Source of the DNA: Priapulus caudatus
Lineage: Eukaryota > Priapulida > Priapulimorpha > Priapulimorphida > Priapulidae
NCBI RefSeq assembly: GCF_000485595.1
Contig: NW_014577621.1
Coordinates: forward strand, 1-27,571
Reading direction: 5' to 3'
DNA: 27,571 bases
Below, piece after piece: positions 1-10,600 of the stretch (positions are counted from its first letter, which is position 1; each line of letters starts with the position of its first letter). Made by a program: the position numbers and the translations under genes. Below the pieces are notes generated by a model, which worked only from the letters and a program-made list of their open reading frames with translations, had not been told where the DNA came from and made no database searches.

Positions 1-1530
1 GGGGATTAGAACATAGATTCTTAAAGAACAGTGAGGGAGGGTTGTCTATTAGAATTTCCCATTAGACCGGCCGGGTTACATACAAACCGGGTGTATGGTT
101 TAGGTGTGGCTAACGGAGATTTAAAGTAAGGATTCGGTAAGTTTTCCCATTGTGTTACCGGCTGCCTGGGGGTGGAGAGACGAAGGGGGGGGCATGTGTT
201 CTTCGTGCCGTAGTGTGGGACTCCTTGTGGGTGGGCAACAGCGGGCGGCTTTGTTTGTGTTTGATTTCGCTTGGAATCAGTAGCGGGAGATACAATGATG
301 AAGGGGGCGCATCGAAGTAAGAACGTTACAGGCTTGTGAGGTCTGGCCCAGTCATGCCGCCCATTGATCTATGTCAAAGGAAGATTTGGCAGTCGGGCGG
401 ATGGTTGATGGAGGAAGGAGAGTGTGATTGGTGAGCAGCGAATCAAGGTTGTTGGGAAGGTCGTAGGTAGTGATGGTAAGGGAGCTTATTACGGATATTT
501 TAAAGATAGGAAGTATCGCGGGGGAGGTGGGGGATTATAGACGGTTTGGAGGAGTGTAGGACTGCTTTGGTGTATGGCGGCCTAGATTTGTTCTAGTAGG
601 AGGCAAGCGGCGGGCGTGATGTTTATTGATAGTAAGGAGGAACGGTAGTGTGGGTGGCTGGGAACCGTTGGAGTAAAATCCTATGCTTGCGTTTATATCG
701 GCCGGTTGTAACATGTGTATGACCATCGCGAAACCACGCATCAAGCATCAAGCAGGCTGTATCATGACGATCTCTAAAGACCACGCAAGCAGGCTAAACT
801 GGCAGGCTGCACAGCCGGGGCAGTGCACCACTAGCGCGAGGGCCGCCTATAGTTTAGATCAATTATAATATATGTTAGATATTATATTATAGGTTGAGTA
901 TAATAATAGGCAAGATCAATTATATTAGAATAGATATTATAAGTAAAGGAGTTATAGATCTAACGATTCATATTATAGAGATGCAGTGCGGCGTATGCAT
1001 TCAAACTTCGGAGATAGCCGAGTCGTGCGTGGACGTACACTGAACGTCTACGCCGGATACATGCTGTTCATGGAAACATTGATGCTCAGACCAAACTAAA
1101 AGCGTGCTGTGAAAGCGCCATCATTAGCCGTCACAAACTTGTGATAGCACATGAATATACTATTATGCCAGGAGTGTATAATATATAATCAAAACTTCTA
1201 TGCTATTACCCGTCGTACTCCAGAAGGGTGAGTGGGGGTCTGATTTGAGGATGGCCGGTTAAGCCATTATGCTCTCACTTTGATTGAGGATGTGATTATA
1301 CAGTAAATACGTATTTACCAGTAAATACTGATATGTAGAACTCGAGTCATATGATCAATTATTGTTGTTAAAAAATGTACTCTAAATATAATATAATGCA
1401 TACTGAAATTTTATCCATTAAAAAGGAATATGGGGTAAGATTTCCATAGTACAATTTCATCTTATTTAGATATTGTATTTTTGAGAACTATCATTCTGTG
1501 GACCGGGGTAAGCATTCCAATATAATTATA
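1..1530. other. Gene-free flank, no feature recognised
   Basis: No convincing coding region was found. The first 700 bases are rich in G and purines on the plus strand. Positions 860-960 are AT-rich with repeated ATTATA-like words. A short imperfect palindrome of the AGTAAATAC/GTATTTAC type sits near 1301-1328. Open frames here are short and unlike any protein I know. Confidence 0.5.
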
Positions 1531-1674
1531 GTCAAAATTCTAAAGAAAAAGCGAAGAGAGAGTAGTTTGTAAAATATGTTCTTGAAAGCCATGATGGCTG
1601 GAGACGGACGAGGTTACAGCGCACTGCCCGTTGCCAAATTTATTGCATCCACAACGGCTGCAGTCACGAAAACA

Positions 1675-1815
1675 CGCATCACAGCACACTGCGGCGCAAT
1701 CGCACGCACACACAGCACAGCACAACAGCACGCCGCATACGCACAGCACACACAGCACACACACCACACACACACACACACACAGCACACTACACACCCA
1801 CACACACTATCACAC
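1675..1815. repeat. CA-rich microsatellite
   Basis: An impure CA/CAGCACA repeat. Open frames on both strands through it are only translations of the repeat, alternating His/Thr or Cys/Val. It lies just upstream of one copy of a dispersed repeat that recurs at 5659 beside a similar CA-rich tract. Confidence 0.85.
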
Positions 1816-1860
1816 AGTGCATCTAGGCCGCTATGAATATATTATAGTAGGCCTATTCTC

Positions 1861-1975
1861 GCGCCTAGAACTTGCTACGGTGAGTAAATGCTGAGCAGTG
1901 AAGTAAATTGTTAATTAACATGTGTTAGTAGCTAATTGCGCGGGTTCTGCGGCGGTATACTGCGCTGCAGTAGAT
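1861..1975 (+). repeat. Dispersed repeat R1, copy 1
   Basis: Begins GCGCCTAGAACTTGCTAC and contains GAGTAAATGCTGA, AATTGCGCGG and a GGCTGCAG-like end. The same words in the same order recur at 5659-5755. Both copies follow a CA-rich tract and then TA-rich DNA, so the mobile or duplicated unit probably included the microsatellite. No terminal inverted repeats or coding capacity are visible. Confidence 0.7.
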
Positions 1976-2149
1976 ACTTCCTAAACCGCCCCATTTCACC
2001 ATTGACCCTGGCTAATTCAGTCTAACGCCAACCACGCGACCATTCTCCTTAATCGACATGCAATTAGGCCTCGCATCCTGTTGCGACGACGCCTGTCTTA
2101 GGCTAGACTATTCTAAAAAACAACTACCAGTGCTAGCTCCACTACTAGT

Positions 2150-3330
2150 CCATGTAACAGCGACTTACAAAAACAAGGGGGCCGCGGTGATGATTTACAT
2201 GTTAGGCCATTATTTGTCGAAGATACACTGCACATAGGCGATAATCCCTTCGGTATGTACCGAACAGAGAGCCGGAGATTTTGGATTTTCTTGCTCACAC
2301 TGCTTGTGTCCGAATAGATAACGCCACCACATGACACGAACGTCCAGGTACATACTTCGGCCAGAGACTTCCCAGACAGCGCAGCTGCGAAAATCTGAAA
2401 ACAACACGTGCATGTAAGCAATAGTATGTCATCAGGTCCGCAAAATCTCGATAGAGCGTTCGCGCAGGCACCGCACGTGGTAATCTCATCGGCGTCGTCG
2501 TACTGCCAGACATGGATGAGCGCAAAAGCAATAGGAACTTGTTTGATGTTGCCGTCACTCCGAGCCAAGGCATGCACAGAAAACAACTGTATGAAAGGGG
2601 CACGAACGACTTTGAAAGTCGAATCAAGGTACCAGCGGGTAGTCTTTCCTACCAGGGTTATCATTAGGGGAAGGGCAAACAGCAGGTGTCTGCGTTCACG
2701 CACTCTTATGTCGCGCCGCATGAACCCATCTGCAACAAAGGTATTATCTATATCAAAATCAAGCTTGCCTGCCTGCTGCCTTTTTCTGTTTGCAGTGCGG
2801 GCCAGGTGATCTATGCAGGGTAGTGCATCTATAAGGCCACCATCACATTTCTCAGCAAGTACCTCAGAGACGATGCTCGGGGCGATGCTCCTCGTTGCCT
2901 TTCTCTTTACGTCAGCAATCACTTTAAGAGCTGTTGAGGCATCCGGCACAGGCTGGTGACAATGTGGTTGGGCACGTGCAATGAATGTATTGTCATTGTT
3001 ATTCTGCTTAACACGTGCCAAGCATGTTTCGCGCTTATTTCGGACGCTGCAACGCCAGGTGGTAGTGACGTCATTAGACCTGTACAAGGTGTACGTGAAT
3101 CCTTGGTCATCCGCAAGCTTGACGCGGCCACTCTGCGATGCGGAGTCGATGACTTCATACTGGAGGGGCGGTGGGACCATTTCGGGTTCCTCGTCCGTCG
3201 TGGAATCGTCTGAAACGGAATCATCATTGCGGACAATTATAGGTCCAAGGGGAGGCCCAAGGGACCTCTTTCTTTGCCAAAGCACACCTCCTTGGAGCCT
3301 GTTTGATAGGAGGATGGTCTCCGGTGTCAA
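2150..3330 (-). pseudogene. Decayed FLYWCH/MULE-type transposase
   Basis: A long minus-strand frame of 405 codons encodes, in order, an acidic N-terminal segment, a FLYWCH-type zinc finger at about residues 78-126 (candidate ligands C94, C103, H123, H125), and the start of a MULE transposase domain. The MULE part includes RERRHLLFALP and WYLDSTFKVVRAPF; D236 is the likely first catalytic acidic residue. The expected continuation FALMSG is broken near 2513-2516: FAL is in one frame and MSG in the next, so there is a frameshift. Further down, partial matches to the family switch frames again and the later catalytic region is unreadable. MULE transposases cut and paste Mutator-like DNA transposons. 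No terminal repeats were found around it. It is best read as an inactive transposon remnant, not a host gene. Confidence 0.8.
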
Positions 3331-3690
3331 TCCGATGCCTCACGAGGCTGGTGTGGCCCAGCCTCTCACCAAGGACTGTGAACAGACGTGCAGAGCAATG
3401 GGAGGGTGCAAGCTTCCCTGACTGAGCCAAGCTGGCTCTGTGTTGCTTTGGAGCCGGATGCCGCAGCTTATATACAGTCGTGGGGACATCACGTGGTCAC
3501 AGTCATGTGCCCCCACATGTGACCTGCAGGTGTCCTGCCCAATTAAGCCATAGGTCAAGTGGTGCAGCATGGCTTTCCGTTCCAATTGCGGCTAGCCAGT
3601 GGCTCAAGCCGGACGCTCTTCAAGGTGAAGTAATGCTGACGCTGCTATATTGTATGTTTATCGGCGGTCCAATCGTACATATAATCAATA
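3331..3690. other. Gene-free spacer next to the transposase remnant
   Basis: Mixed-composition DNA. It may be the 5' end of the decayed transposon, but no inverted terminal repeat or target duplication could be recognised. Confidence 0.4.
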
Positions 3691-3800
3691 TAATATATAT
3701 ATATATATATATATATGCATCTGTCACAAATGTATTTATCTTGTATGATGATGTACACACATACACATACACGCGCATACACACGCGCACACACACTAAT
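3690..3800. repeat. TA and CA microsatellites
   Basis: A pure TA run at about 3692-3716 is followed at about 3752-3797 by an interrupted ACACAT/CGCACA tract. Confidence 0.85.
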
Positions 3801-3833
3801 ATAAGTGAATGTATATCTGATGTATGGCTGCTA

Positions 3834-3973
3834 TAGATGGATGGATGTATGCATGGATTGATGGATGGATGGATGGATAGATAGATAGACAGACAGACAG
3901 ATAGATAGATGTACAGGTAGATGGATGGATGGATTGATAGATAGATAGATAGACAGACAAACAGACAGACAGA
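3834..3973. repeat. Compound GATG/GATA/GACA tetranucleotide microsatellite
   Basis: Blocks of GATG, GATA and GACA alternate over about 140 bases. The minus-strand frame across it is a simple Ile/Ser/Tyr/Pro repeat and is not a gene. Confidence 0.9.
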
Positions 3974-4526
3974 ATGACAATTACCAAATGAAAAGTAGAG
4001 GGAACTTGTATGTGACTACATGAAATACATAATATATATCGAGGAAAAAGAAGGAGTTGCATGTGAAAGACGATCATCACATATTTAAAAATGGGATGGA
4101 CAGGGCAGTGACGTAAACCCGGGCCGGGGGCAGAGGAAGATACGCGCGTGGACGCACGGCACGCGCCGGATTAGTCACCGCACAGCAAATATGTTAACAA
4201 ACAATACGCAAGACAAGATCAGTTAGGCTCGTTTGCAATCAATTAGGCTATCAGAACTGGCTTAAAGTTCGTCAGTCTGTTCAACCATGTATTCACCACG
4301 ACGCGCGCCTGCGTGGTAACCAGGTGTTGCAAGTGCACCTGACGCGGATGTCTAGAGTTTTATAGGAGGGTCATGGGGTAGGTGCCTATGTGTGGCGTTC
4401 TTACACACACGCACGCACACGGCCGACGCGACACGACGCGGGGCCCGCGGCGGGGCACCCACACGTGAACACCAACACACACGGCGGCGCAACACCACAG
4501 TCATATATATATAGTATACTGTCAGT
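3974..4526. other. Gene-free DNA with a CA/CG-rich tract
   Basis: No gene is visible. About 4403-4500 is rich in CACA and CGCG words and leads into dispersed repeat R2. Confidence 0.5.
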
Positions 4527-4682
4527 CGTGCTTCAATATACTCAAAATTCAACAGAAACCTACTAAGAATGTGTTATATGTGCTTGCAATATGCTCAAAA
4601 TTTACAGAAGGGACCATAAGCTAAGCATGTGTTTATATGTATCTAGAATTTTAGAAATGTAACTCAATCGTTCGCGGAGATA
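4527..4682 (+). repeat. Dispersed repeat R2, copy 1
   Basis: Starts TCGTGCTTCAATA and includes CTCAAAATTTACAGA, GTATCTAGAATTTTAGAAA and TGTAACTCAATCGTTCGCG. The same order of words occurs at 4786-4892 and, reversed, inside the hAT-like MITE at 21583-21956. It is therefore probably an internal fragment of that transposon family that has lost its ends. Confidence 0.75.
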
Positions 4683-4785
4683 TTAAGTTTAACAGTAGCA
4701 CTTTCTAACTGCATCCCAAGCCGCGCGATATTAGCCTATGACGATACGGCGCGAACGTATATTTCTGGTAATTAATTAACTATTC

Positions 4786-4892
4786 GTGCTTCAATAAACT
4801 CAAAAGATTCAGCAGAAACCTAGTAAGAATGTGTTTATAATGTATCTGAATTGTAGAAATGTAACTCAAATGTTCGCGAAATATAAGAGTTG
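4786..4892 (+). repeat. Dispersed repeat R2, copy 2
   Basis: A shorter copy of the repeat at 4527. It shares TCGTGCTTCAATAAACTCAA, CAGAAACCTA.TAAGAATGTG and GAAATGTAACTCAAATGTTCGCG-like words. The preceding TAATTAATTA is also shared, reversed, with the MITE at 21583-21956. Confidence 0.75.
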
Positions 4893-5505
4893 GGGCCGTG
4901 TGAACATCTACGGAGTTAGCCCGTGTCCCCCACGAGGACGTCGCCAGCCTCTCTCCCTCACCCAACCCATGTACACCCGGCGACACCCAGGTGGGAGAGG
5001 GAGGCGGTTCGAGTCACGGCCGGTCGTGCGCCGTTATATAACGACTTTGGGTTCCTCAGGGCCTGTTGTTAGAGCGGAAGGTCGAGCGCTCAACCGATCT
5101 CCAAGAGGGTGAACTCATCACGAGCCGAAGCTCACCGATTCTCCAGAGCGCGTCAACTCGCCCAACTGCGGGGGCGAGTTTGAGGTGGGCCGAGTTGACG
5201 CGGACACTCCATTCGCTTCTGAAGTGAGCACAGGTGGGGGTCCGTCACTATGGCAATTCAATAACAGATCGTTTCATCCATTATGTCAATCATGACGGAA
5301 ACACGCGAAGTTCCCGCAGTTATCTTCAAAGCGAGAAATCACAATGTAGGACAGCTGATCAATAATAGCTGCAAAAAATCGTCAAAATAAAAACGGGAAA
5401 GTTTATTATTCGACTAATACTGGCAACATGGTTCAGCATTCACGTTGTACGCTCTCCTTCTTTATAGCGCTCTTGATAGTTCTACCATAAAATTGTATGA
5501 CACGC
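4893..5505. other. Gene-free DNA with a GC-rich hairpin
   Basis: No gene is visible. A perfect 12-bp inverted repeat, CGCGTCAACTCG at 5149-5160 and its complement at 5191-5202, is extended inward by further pairing. A tRNA B-box-like word at 5006-5015 lacks any supporting tRNA fold. Confidence 0.5.
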
Positions 5506-5655
5506 GACGGACGCACGCACGCACGCACGCACGCACGCACGACACACCACACCACACACACAGCAGCACACTCCAACACAACAACACAGCACACACGTAT
5601 ATAATATAAATATATATATAATATATATAGATATATATATATATATATATATACG
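5505..5655. repeat. ACGC, CA and TA microsatellites
   Basis: An ACGC tetranucleotide run at about 5509-5539 passes into CA-rich and then TA-rich sequence. This order precedes the second R1 copy, as at the first copy. Confidence 0.85.
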
Positions 5656-5658
5656 CGG

Positions 5659-5755
5659 GCGCCTAGAACTTGCTACTGAGTAAATGCTGAACAATGTAGA
5701 AATGTCTAATTAACAGTGTTAAGAATTGCGCGGTCTGCGACGGTAACTGCGGCTG
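5659..5755 (+). repeat. Dispersed repeat R1, copy 2
   Basis: Matches 1861-1975, starting with GCGCCTAGAACTTGCTAC. Small indels distinguish the two copies, and the flanking DNA beyond the repeat is different. Confidence 0.7.
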
Positions 5756-5881
5756 CAGAGACAGACTGATGTATAACAGCAGTCTACCGATTAGGGGACT
5801 TCTCGTTGTCATGCGCTCAGCCTTTACGTAATATAATCATAGAAATATAAATGCGCTATCGCTGTACCGCTTCGGTTCTTA

Positions 5882-6323
5882 AGGCCGTCGCACACCTACC
5901 CAAAAATCGGTCCGATTAAAAAATCTCTTCATCGTTTGTAAAATCGGCTCATCGCAACGCCTTCTGATAAACACCCGCACACCTACGATAAAATGGATAT
6001 TTAAATCTCCCTCAATTTCGTTCGTCCACGCTTTGTCTATGGTAGGGTTTCCGGGCACGTTCAGCTATTGGCTGTTCAATATTTATCGTAGAGGATTTAT
6101 CGTAGAGGAGTTCACGCGCACACCACAAAATCTTGTCAGATTACTAAAAAAAAACGCTTCAAAATAATCGGTTCAAAATCAAACATGTTTGATTTGGAAC
6201 GATCACCCGATAAAAATAATCGTAAGTAAAATCGTCTACAAATGAACGCGCACACCTACATTTTACCTGATTTTTATCGGGCTGATCAAATCGCGCGAAA
6301 AATCGGCTGGTGTGCGACGGCCT
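5882..6323. mobile_element. PIF/Harbinger-like MITE (442 bp)
   Basis: Terminal inverted repeats AGGCCGTCGCACAC and GTGTGCGACGGCCT are flanked by a 3-bp duplication, TTA, at 5879-5881 and 6324-6326. A TWA target of 3 bp and such ends fit the PIF/Harbinger superfamily. No transposase is encoded. Internally, CGCACACCTAC-like words and ATTTATCGTAGAGGA are repeated. A deletion derivative of the same family is at 11192-11278. Confidence 0.85.
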
Positions 6324-7111
6324 TTACTAAAGAACTTCACAAACTGTACTTACGGATTGCTTCCCGTATATGTCCGAGCAACACACGGAACCGCGTTTGG
6401 AGGCGTTAATTAGGAGGTTATGCCCAATATATATAAGGAGGTTAGGAAGTAATTCTCAGCATATATTTATGTATTAAGTAATAAGTTGTTATCAGTAGGC
6501 CTGCGTTTATAATTAGGACAGCGCCCTAGCCTGTAGGGAGCAAAACTAGCCCTTACTTCATCTCCTCCCGTCCTTCCCCTTGCCTCCCTTGTCTTTCACT
6601 TCGCCTCCTTCTTCTACCACCCCACAGCTATCTTTTCTGCCGCCGTTCATCGGTCTTCCACGCGCCTCTCTCCTTCAGCAGGGTAATTCTCCTCCACACC
6701 CCCTTTTTACATTCTTCCTTCCACAACCTATTTTCAATTCGTCTTGCTTCATCTAGCATCTGAAAATTCACACCTTCTGCTCTAACTGTTCTCTACACCA
6801 CCAGTTTCTCATCATCTTTTTTCCTCTCTTTCTAACAACCCATTCCTCTCCAGCCCCCAGCATTTGATTTGCTCTACCTTCAGATCTCTCCTACTCAACA
6901 TTTTTCTATTCCCTCCACTGCTTCTCTTTACACAAATTGTTGCCTTCCACGAAGTTATCTTCCCCCATCTTCCTCCCTCTTCTCTAAAGAAGGATGTGGG
7001 ATGGAAAAGGAAGAGAAAGGAAGGGGCGTAAAAGAATATAAAAACGAAACAAAATGTAGATTTTAGATTTAAAAGTTTTAATTTTGCTTTAACAAGATTA
7101 GAAACAGAGTA
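6324..7111. other. Upstream region with strand-biased polypyrimidine tract
   Basis: From about 6550 to 6985 the plus strand is markedly enriched in C and T (TCCTCCCGTCC-type words). It switches to purine-rich DNA at about 6986-7025. No protein-like frame was found. It lies 340-800 bases before the kinase start and may include its promoter, but no TATA box or other element can be assigned. Confidence 0.5.
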
Positions 7112-7117
7112 GCAATA

Positions 7118-7152
<35 letters not shown>
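7112..7152. repeat. ATA trinucleotide microsatellite
   Basis: A run of AAT units ending in GATAAT units. Confidence 0.9.
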
Positions 7153-7367
7153 CTTGTTACTAATTTATGTACTAGATGGCGGAAGAGGCGCGTTAACTTT
7201 TCCGGTCGTAACTTCCGGTAAAGACGTAAACAGCCTTGGTAAACAGCAATGGTAGTCTATGCGCAAAAACTTTGCAGGCTGGAAATTGCTGTACTACTAG
7301 TAGTAGTCGTCTCAAACTAGCAATCTCTATCAGCCTTTCTCTATGTACGAATCTCGTTAAAATAATC

Positions 7368-7632
7368 ATGATGCAGAAGCTCTTCAGGACAAAACACGAA
7401 GGCGTGTCCCTGTCCAGGAGAGCAGACGAGATTAGCACAAACTTTTTAGCGGATCTGAATCGGCATGAGAATGAAAAGTTTAGTCACTTGCTGAAGAAGT
7501 CTAAAATATCGCTGGAGGATATTTTGAAGAAGGATGCCTTCCTAGAAAATCAGCATTACAATACATGGGCTTGCTACTTTGGAGCGATAGACCGGCCATC
7601 GTCGGAGGAATTGCTTCATAGAAATGGCGATG
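7368..7632 (+). CDS. shark: Kinase gene exon 1: N-terminus and start of first SH2
   Basis: The ATGATG at 7368 opens a frame that reaches ACYFGAIDRPSSEELL, a typical SH2 beginning, and ends at donor G|GTAAGA in phase 1. The frame is open further upstream but has no earlier ATG. The first 66 residues are charged and look like a helical extension. An alternative is that coding begins in an earlier exon spliced to an acceptor within this block, for example the AAAATCAG at about 7552. Codon use here is not GC-biased, unlike exon 2. Confidence 0.75.
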
Positions 7633-10600
7633 GTAAGAATCTTAAAGTTAAACGCATACGGCATGGCCCAATGGGTTCAAGGATAGAGAACATGGGTCCC
7701 AATAAAACCAATGTCATTTACATCAATATGAATATAATAATATATCAATATAATAGGTTAGGGTTACATGGTTAGGGTTATGGTTAGGGTTAGGGTTCGG
7801 ATTAGGGTTAGGGTTAGGCACATTGGTTATATTGGGACCCATGTTCTCTATCTTTGGGCCTAGCAATGCATGGCATTACTTTAGTCTTTAGTAATGGAAG
7901 TGTATTTGTGAAACTACAGCTAGAAATTAAAGCAAGTCGATCGACTAAGAAATGAAGGCAGGTCGGAGGATTTAATGTTATATCACAAATTAGCTTCAGC
8001 TTCAAAGGAATCTTGGACTTTATATGTTTTAAAGTGGTCAGTGGTCTGGAATCTGGAGAGACCCCCAATAGGCTAATACTAATAGTAATACTAATAGTAA
8101 TAATATAATATGGCGTGAAAAGACGAACAGATTTGCCACGTATTTCTATAATTCGTAACACATTTCTATAACACGTATAATCGGTATATATCTTAATTGA
8201 AGTAATGCCACTACTTAAATTAAGATACCTCATTGCCTTCTGAAATTCCCAGGGAGAATCTTCCATACGATCAGGTGCAGCTAAATGATTGGCAGAATAT
8301 TTCGTTAATCATGCCATACTGGTTCTACTGTTATTATCGCAATCGAACGTCGCCGCATTTCCTCTGCGTGGAACTTCTCGTGAATTATTTTCATGAATTC
8401 CATCCTTGTCGCCAGTGTAATATTCGTGGAAACAACAGAGAGAAGTCAGAAGTAATGCTAAACAAACATCACTACGTTTATTTGCCCCTGGATACCCATA
8501 CAACACTACTCTCTTGACTTAGCATTAACTACAGCGTTTGCCACTAGATGGCAGCAGTACATTAAAGTGTGTTTACTACTTAATTTTTTGAAAATGCACT
8601 TTTTTCTGCACAGGCGAAGGACTGTACCTCGTGAGGAACGGCTCGAAAGTAGGAGACTTCACGCTGTCCTTCGTCCACGGCGACAAACCGATACACTTCC
8701 ACATCGACCAGCACGGACTCGGAGCGCAGTACTCGATCGAAGGCGGCGACCTCTTCTCCGGTCTCGACAAACTCCTCGAGCACTTCAGCCAGCAGGCGGA
8801 CGGGCTGCCGACGCGTCTCGCCGCATTCTGCCGCAACGGCATGCCGCTGCCGTTCTCCGCAACAATGTTCGGCCGCACGAACGTGCTTCATCGCGTCGTC
8901 CGCGAGAACAACGCGCGGCTCGCGCGCATGGTGCTCGACTCGGGCCGTTACGCCGAGCACGTGAACGCGCGCGGCGCGGACGGCGACGCGGCACTGCACA
9001 CCGCCGCGCACGCCGGCGCCGACGACCTCGTGGGGATGCTCGTCGACGCCGGCGCGGACGTCGACGCGAAGGACGCGCAGGGGCAGGCGCCGCTGCACCG
9101 CGCGTGCGCTGGCGACCGCGCGAGCACCGTCAGCCTGCTCGTGTCGCGCTACGACTGCGATGCGCAGGAGCCCTGCTACCGCACGGGGTGGGTCGCCCTG
9201 CACGTTGCCGCTAGCTGGGGGCACGCCGACTGCGCGAAGGTGCTGCTCGCGCTCAACGCCCCCGCACGCCCGCGCACGAACAAAGGCGAGATCCCGGCGG
9301 ACCTTGCGCGGGAGGCGGGAAACGAGGAGTGCGCGCGGATGCTGGACGACTACCAGGCACCGCCGGCGCGCGCCGACGCCTCGCGGTGGCTCCACGCGGC
9401 GGCGAATCGCACGACGGCGCGGCGGCGGCTCGAGCGCGCGGGGCTTGCGAACGGGCAGTTTCTCGTGCGGGCGAGCGGCCGCCACGCCGGCATGCACATC
9501 CTCACGATGGCGTGCGACCGGCAGGTGTACAACTACGAGGTGGAGCGTCGTCGTGACGACGGCGGACGCTTGTGCATCGGCAACGGACCGCTGCTCGATT
9601 CGCTCGAGCATCTCGTCGACCACTACTCGCGCTTCAAGGACGGACTGCCGACGCGGCTCTCGGAGCCGGTTGCCGATCCCGATTGGACGCCGGAGCTGCG
9701 CACGCGCCATGACGTGGATCCGGCCGGCGAGGCGGCGGCGGCAGCGGCAACGACAGAGGAGGTCCCGGTGCCAGCGGGGCTGCGTTTGATTTACAAGGCA
9801 GATCTCCAGCTCGGCGACAAGATAGGGGACGGAGAGTATGGATCGGTACTGAAAGGTAGGATGAAAAAAGTCATAACTTTACCATATTTCTGTCAAGCAT
9901 CTACGAGAAGAAGTTGACGTTAAGACTAATGTTGAGAGTAATTTTGTGTTTCTGCCAATGGGCCTCTGGAGATAGATTTGGTCATATAACCCAGCGTTAC
10001 GTCATACAGTTGTTACAAAATAGCGTTGCAGTCCTTGTGTTTTGAAAAGGCACGCTTAGCTCGCTGAGGTGTGTGATTTGCATCAGAGTGCCTACAGGGC
10101 ACGAGGCAAACTAGGGGGGTTCGGAAAAAATTTGAAAACTAGACTTCATGAAATGCCATTTCCAGCATTTTAGGATAAAAATTAGCTCTGCATTTGTACT
10201 CTTAATTTTGACATTTTTTAGGTGATTTTTTTTTTCATCTCACAAAATATCAGTTCTTGAACATGTGGATAACTTGAATCACACATTTAGCATGTTTAGT
10301 CAAAAAGGAACAACACTCAATTTTTCAAAGCAGACTATTAAAACTTTATCTAAAAATACAACCAATCACATTCGTCGTTCTAGAGCGCTTTGCGACTGTC
10401 GTTATAAACATGTGAACCGACTTCCGGCAATGTCCGTGATGTTTACAACCGTTTGAGTTTATCTTCGAGTTTATAAGTTGAATTAATAAAAAATAAAACA
10501 CAAAAAAAAAGAAAAAAAAGGTGTGCATTTTGATAATGCTTAGATGCGCGTTTTTTCACACTTCTGATCAATCGAGGCGCGCGAGCGCGATAGCGCACCT

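Noticed and set aside
1540-1894. Overlapping frames on both strands rich in Cys/Val or His/Thr
   Set aside because: They arise from the CA microsatellite and have no normal amino-acid composition.
4990-5040. tRNA gene or tRNA-derived SINE because of GGTTCGAGTC at 5006-5015
   Set aside because: The flanking bases do not form a T stem, and no A box lies at the right distance upstream.
4352-5112. Frames of 66-93 codons as genes
   Set aside because: They overlap repeats and CA/CG-rich DNA and show no conserved motifs.
7755-7817. A chromosome end or telomere
   Set aside because: The TTAGGG tract is short, impure and enclosed by inverted arms inside an intron, with genes on both sides.
7233-8517. 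Extra coding exons between kinase exons 1 and 2
   Set aside because: The SH2 domain is continuous when 7632 is joined to 8614 in phase. Frames between them have no SH2 or other similarity.
8567-9789. Long arginine/alanine-rich frames on both strands over the kinase exon 2
   Set aside because: They are shadow frames of the GC-rich exon, whose true frame has clear SH2 and ankyrin motifs and intact splice sites.
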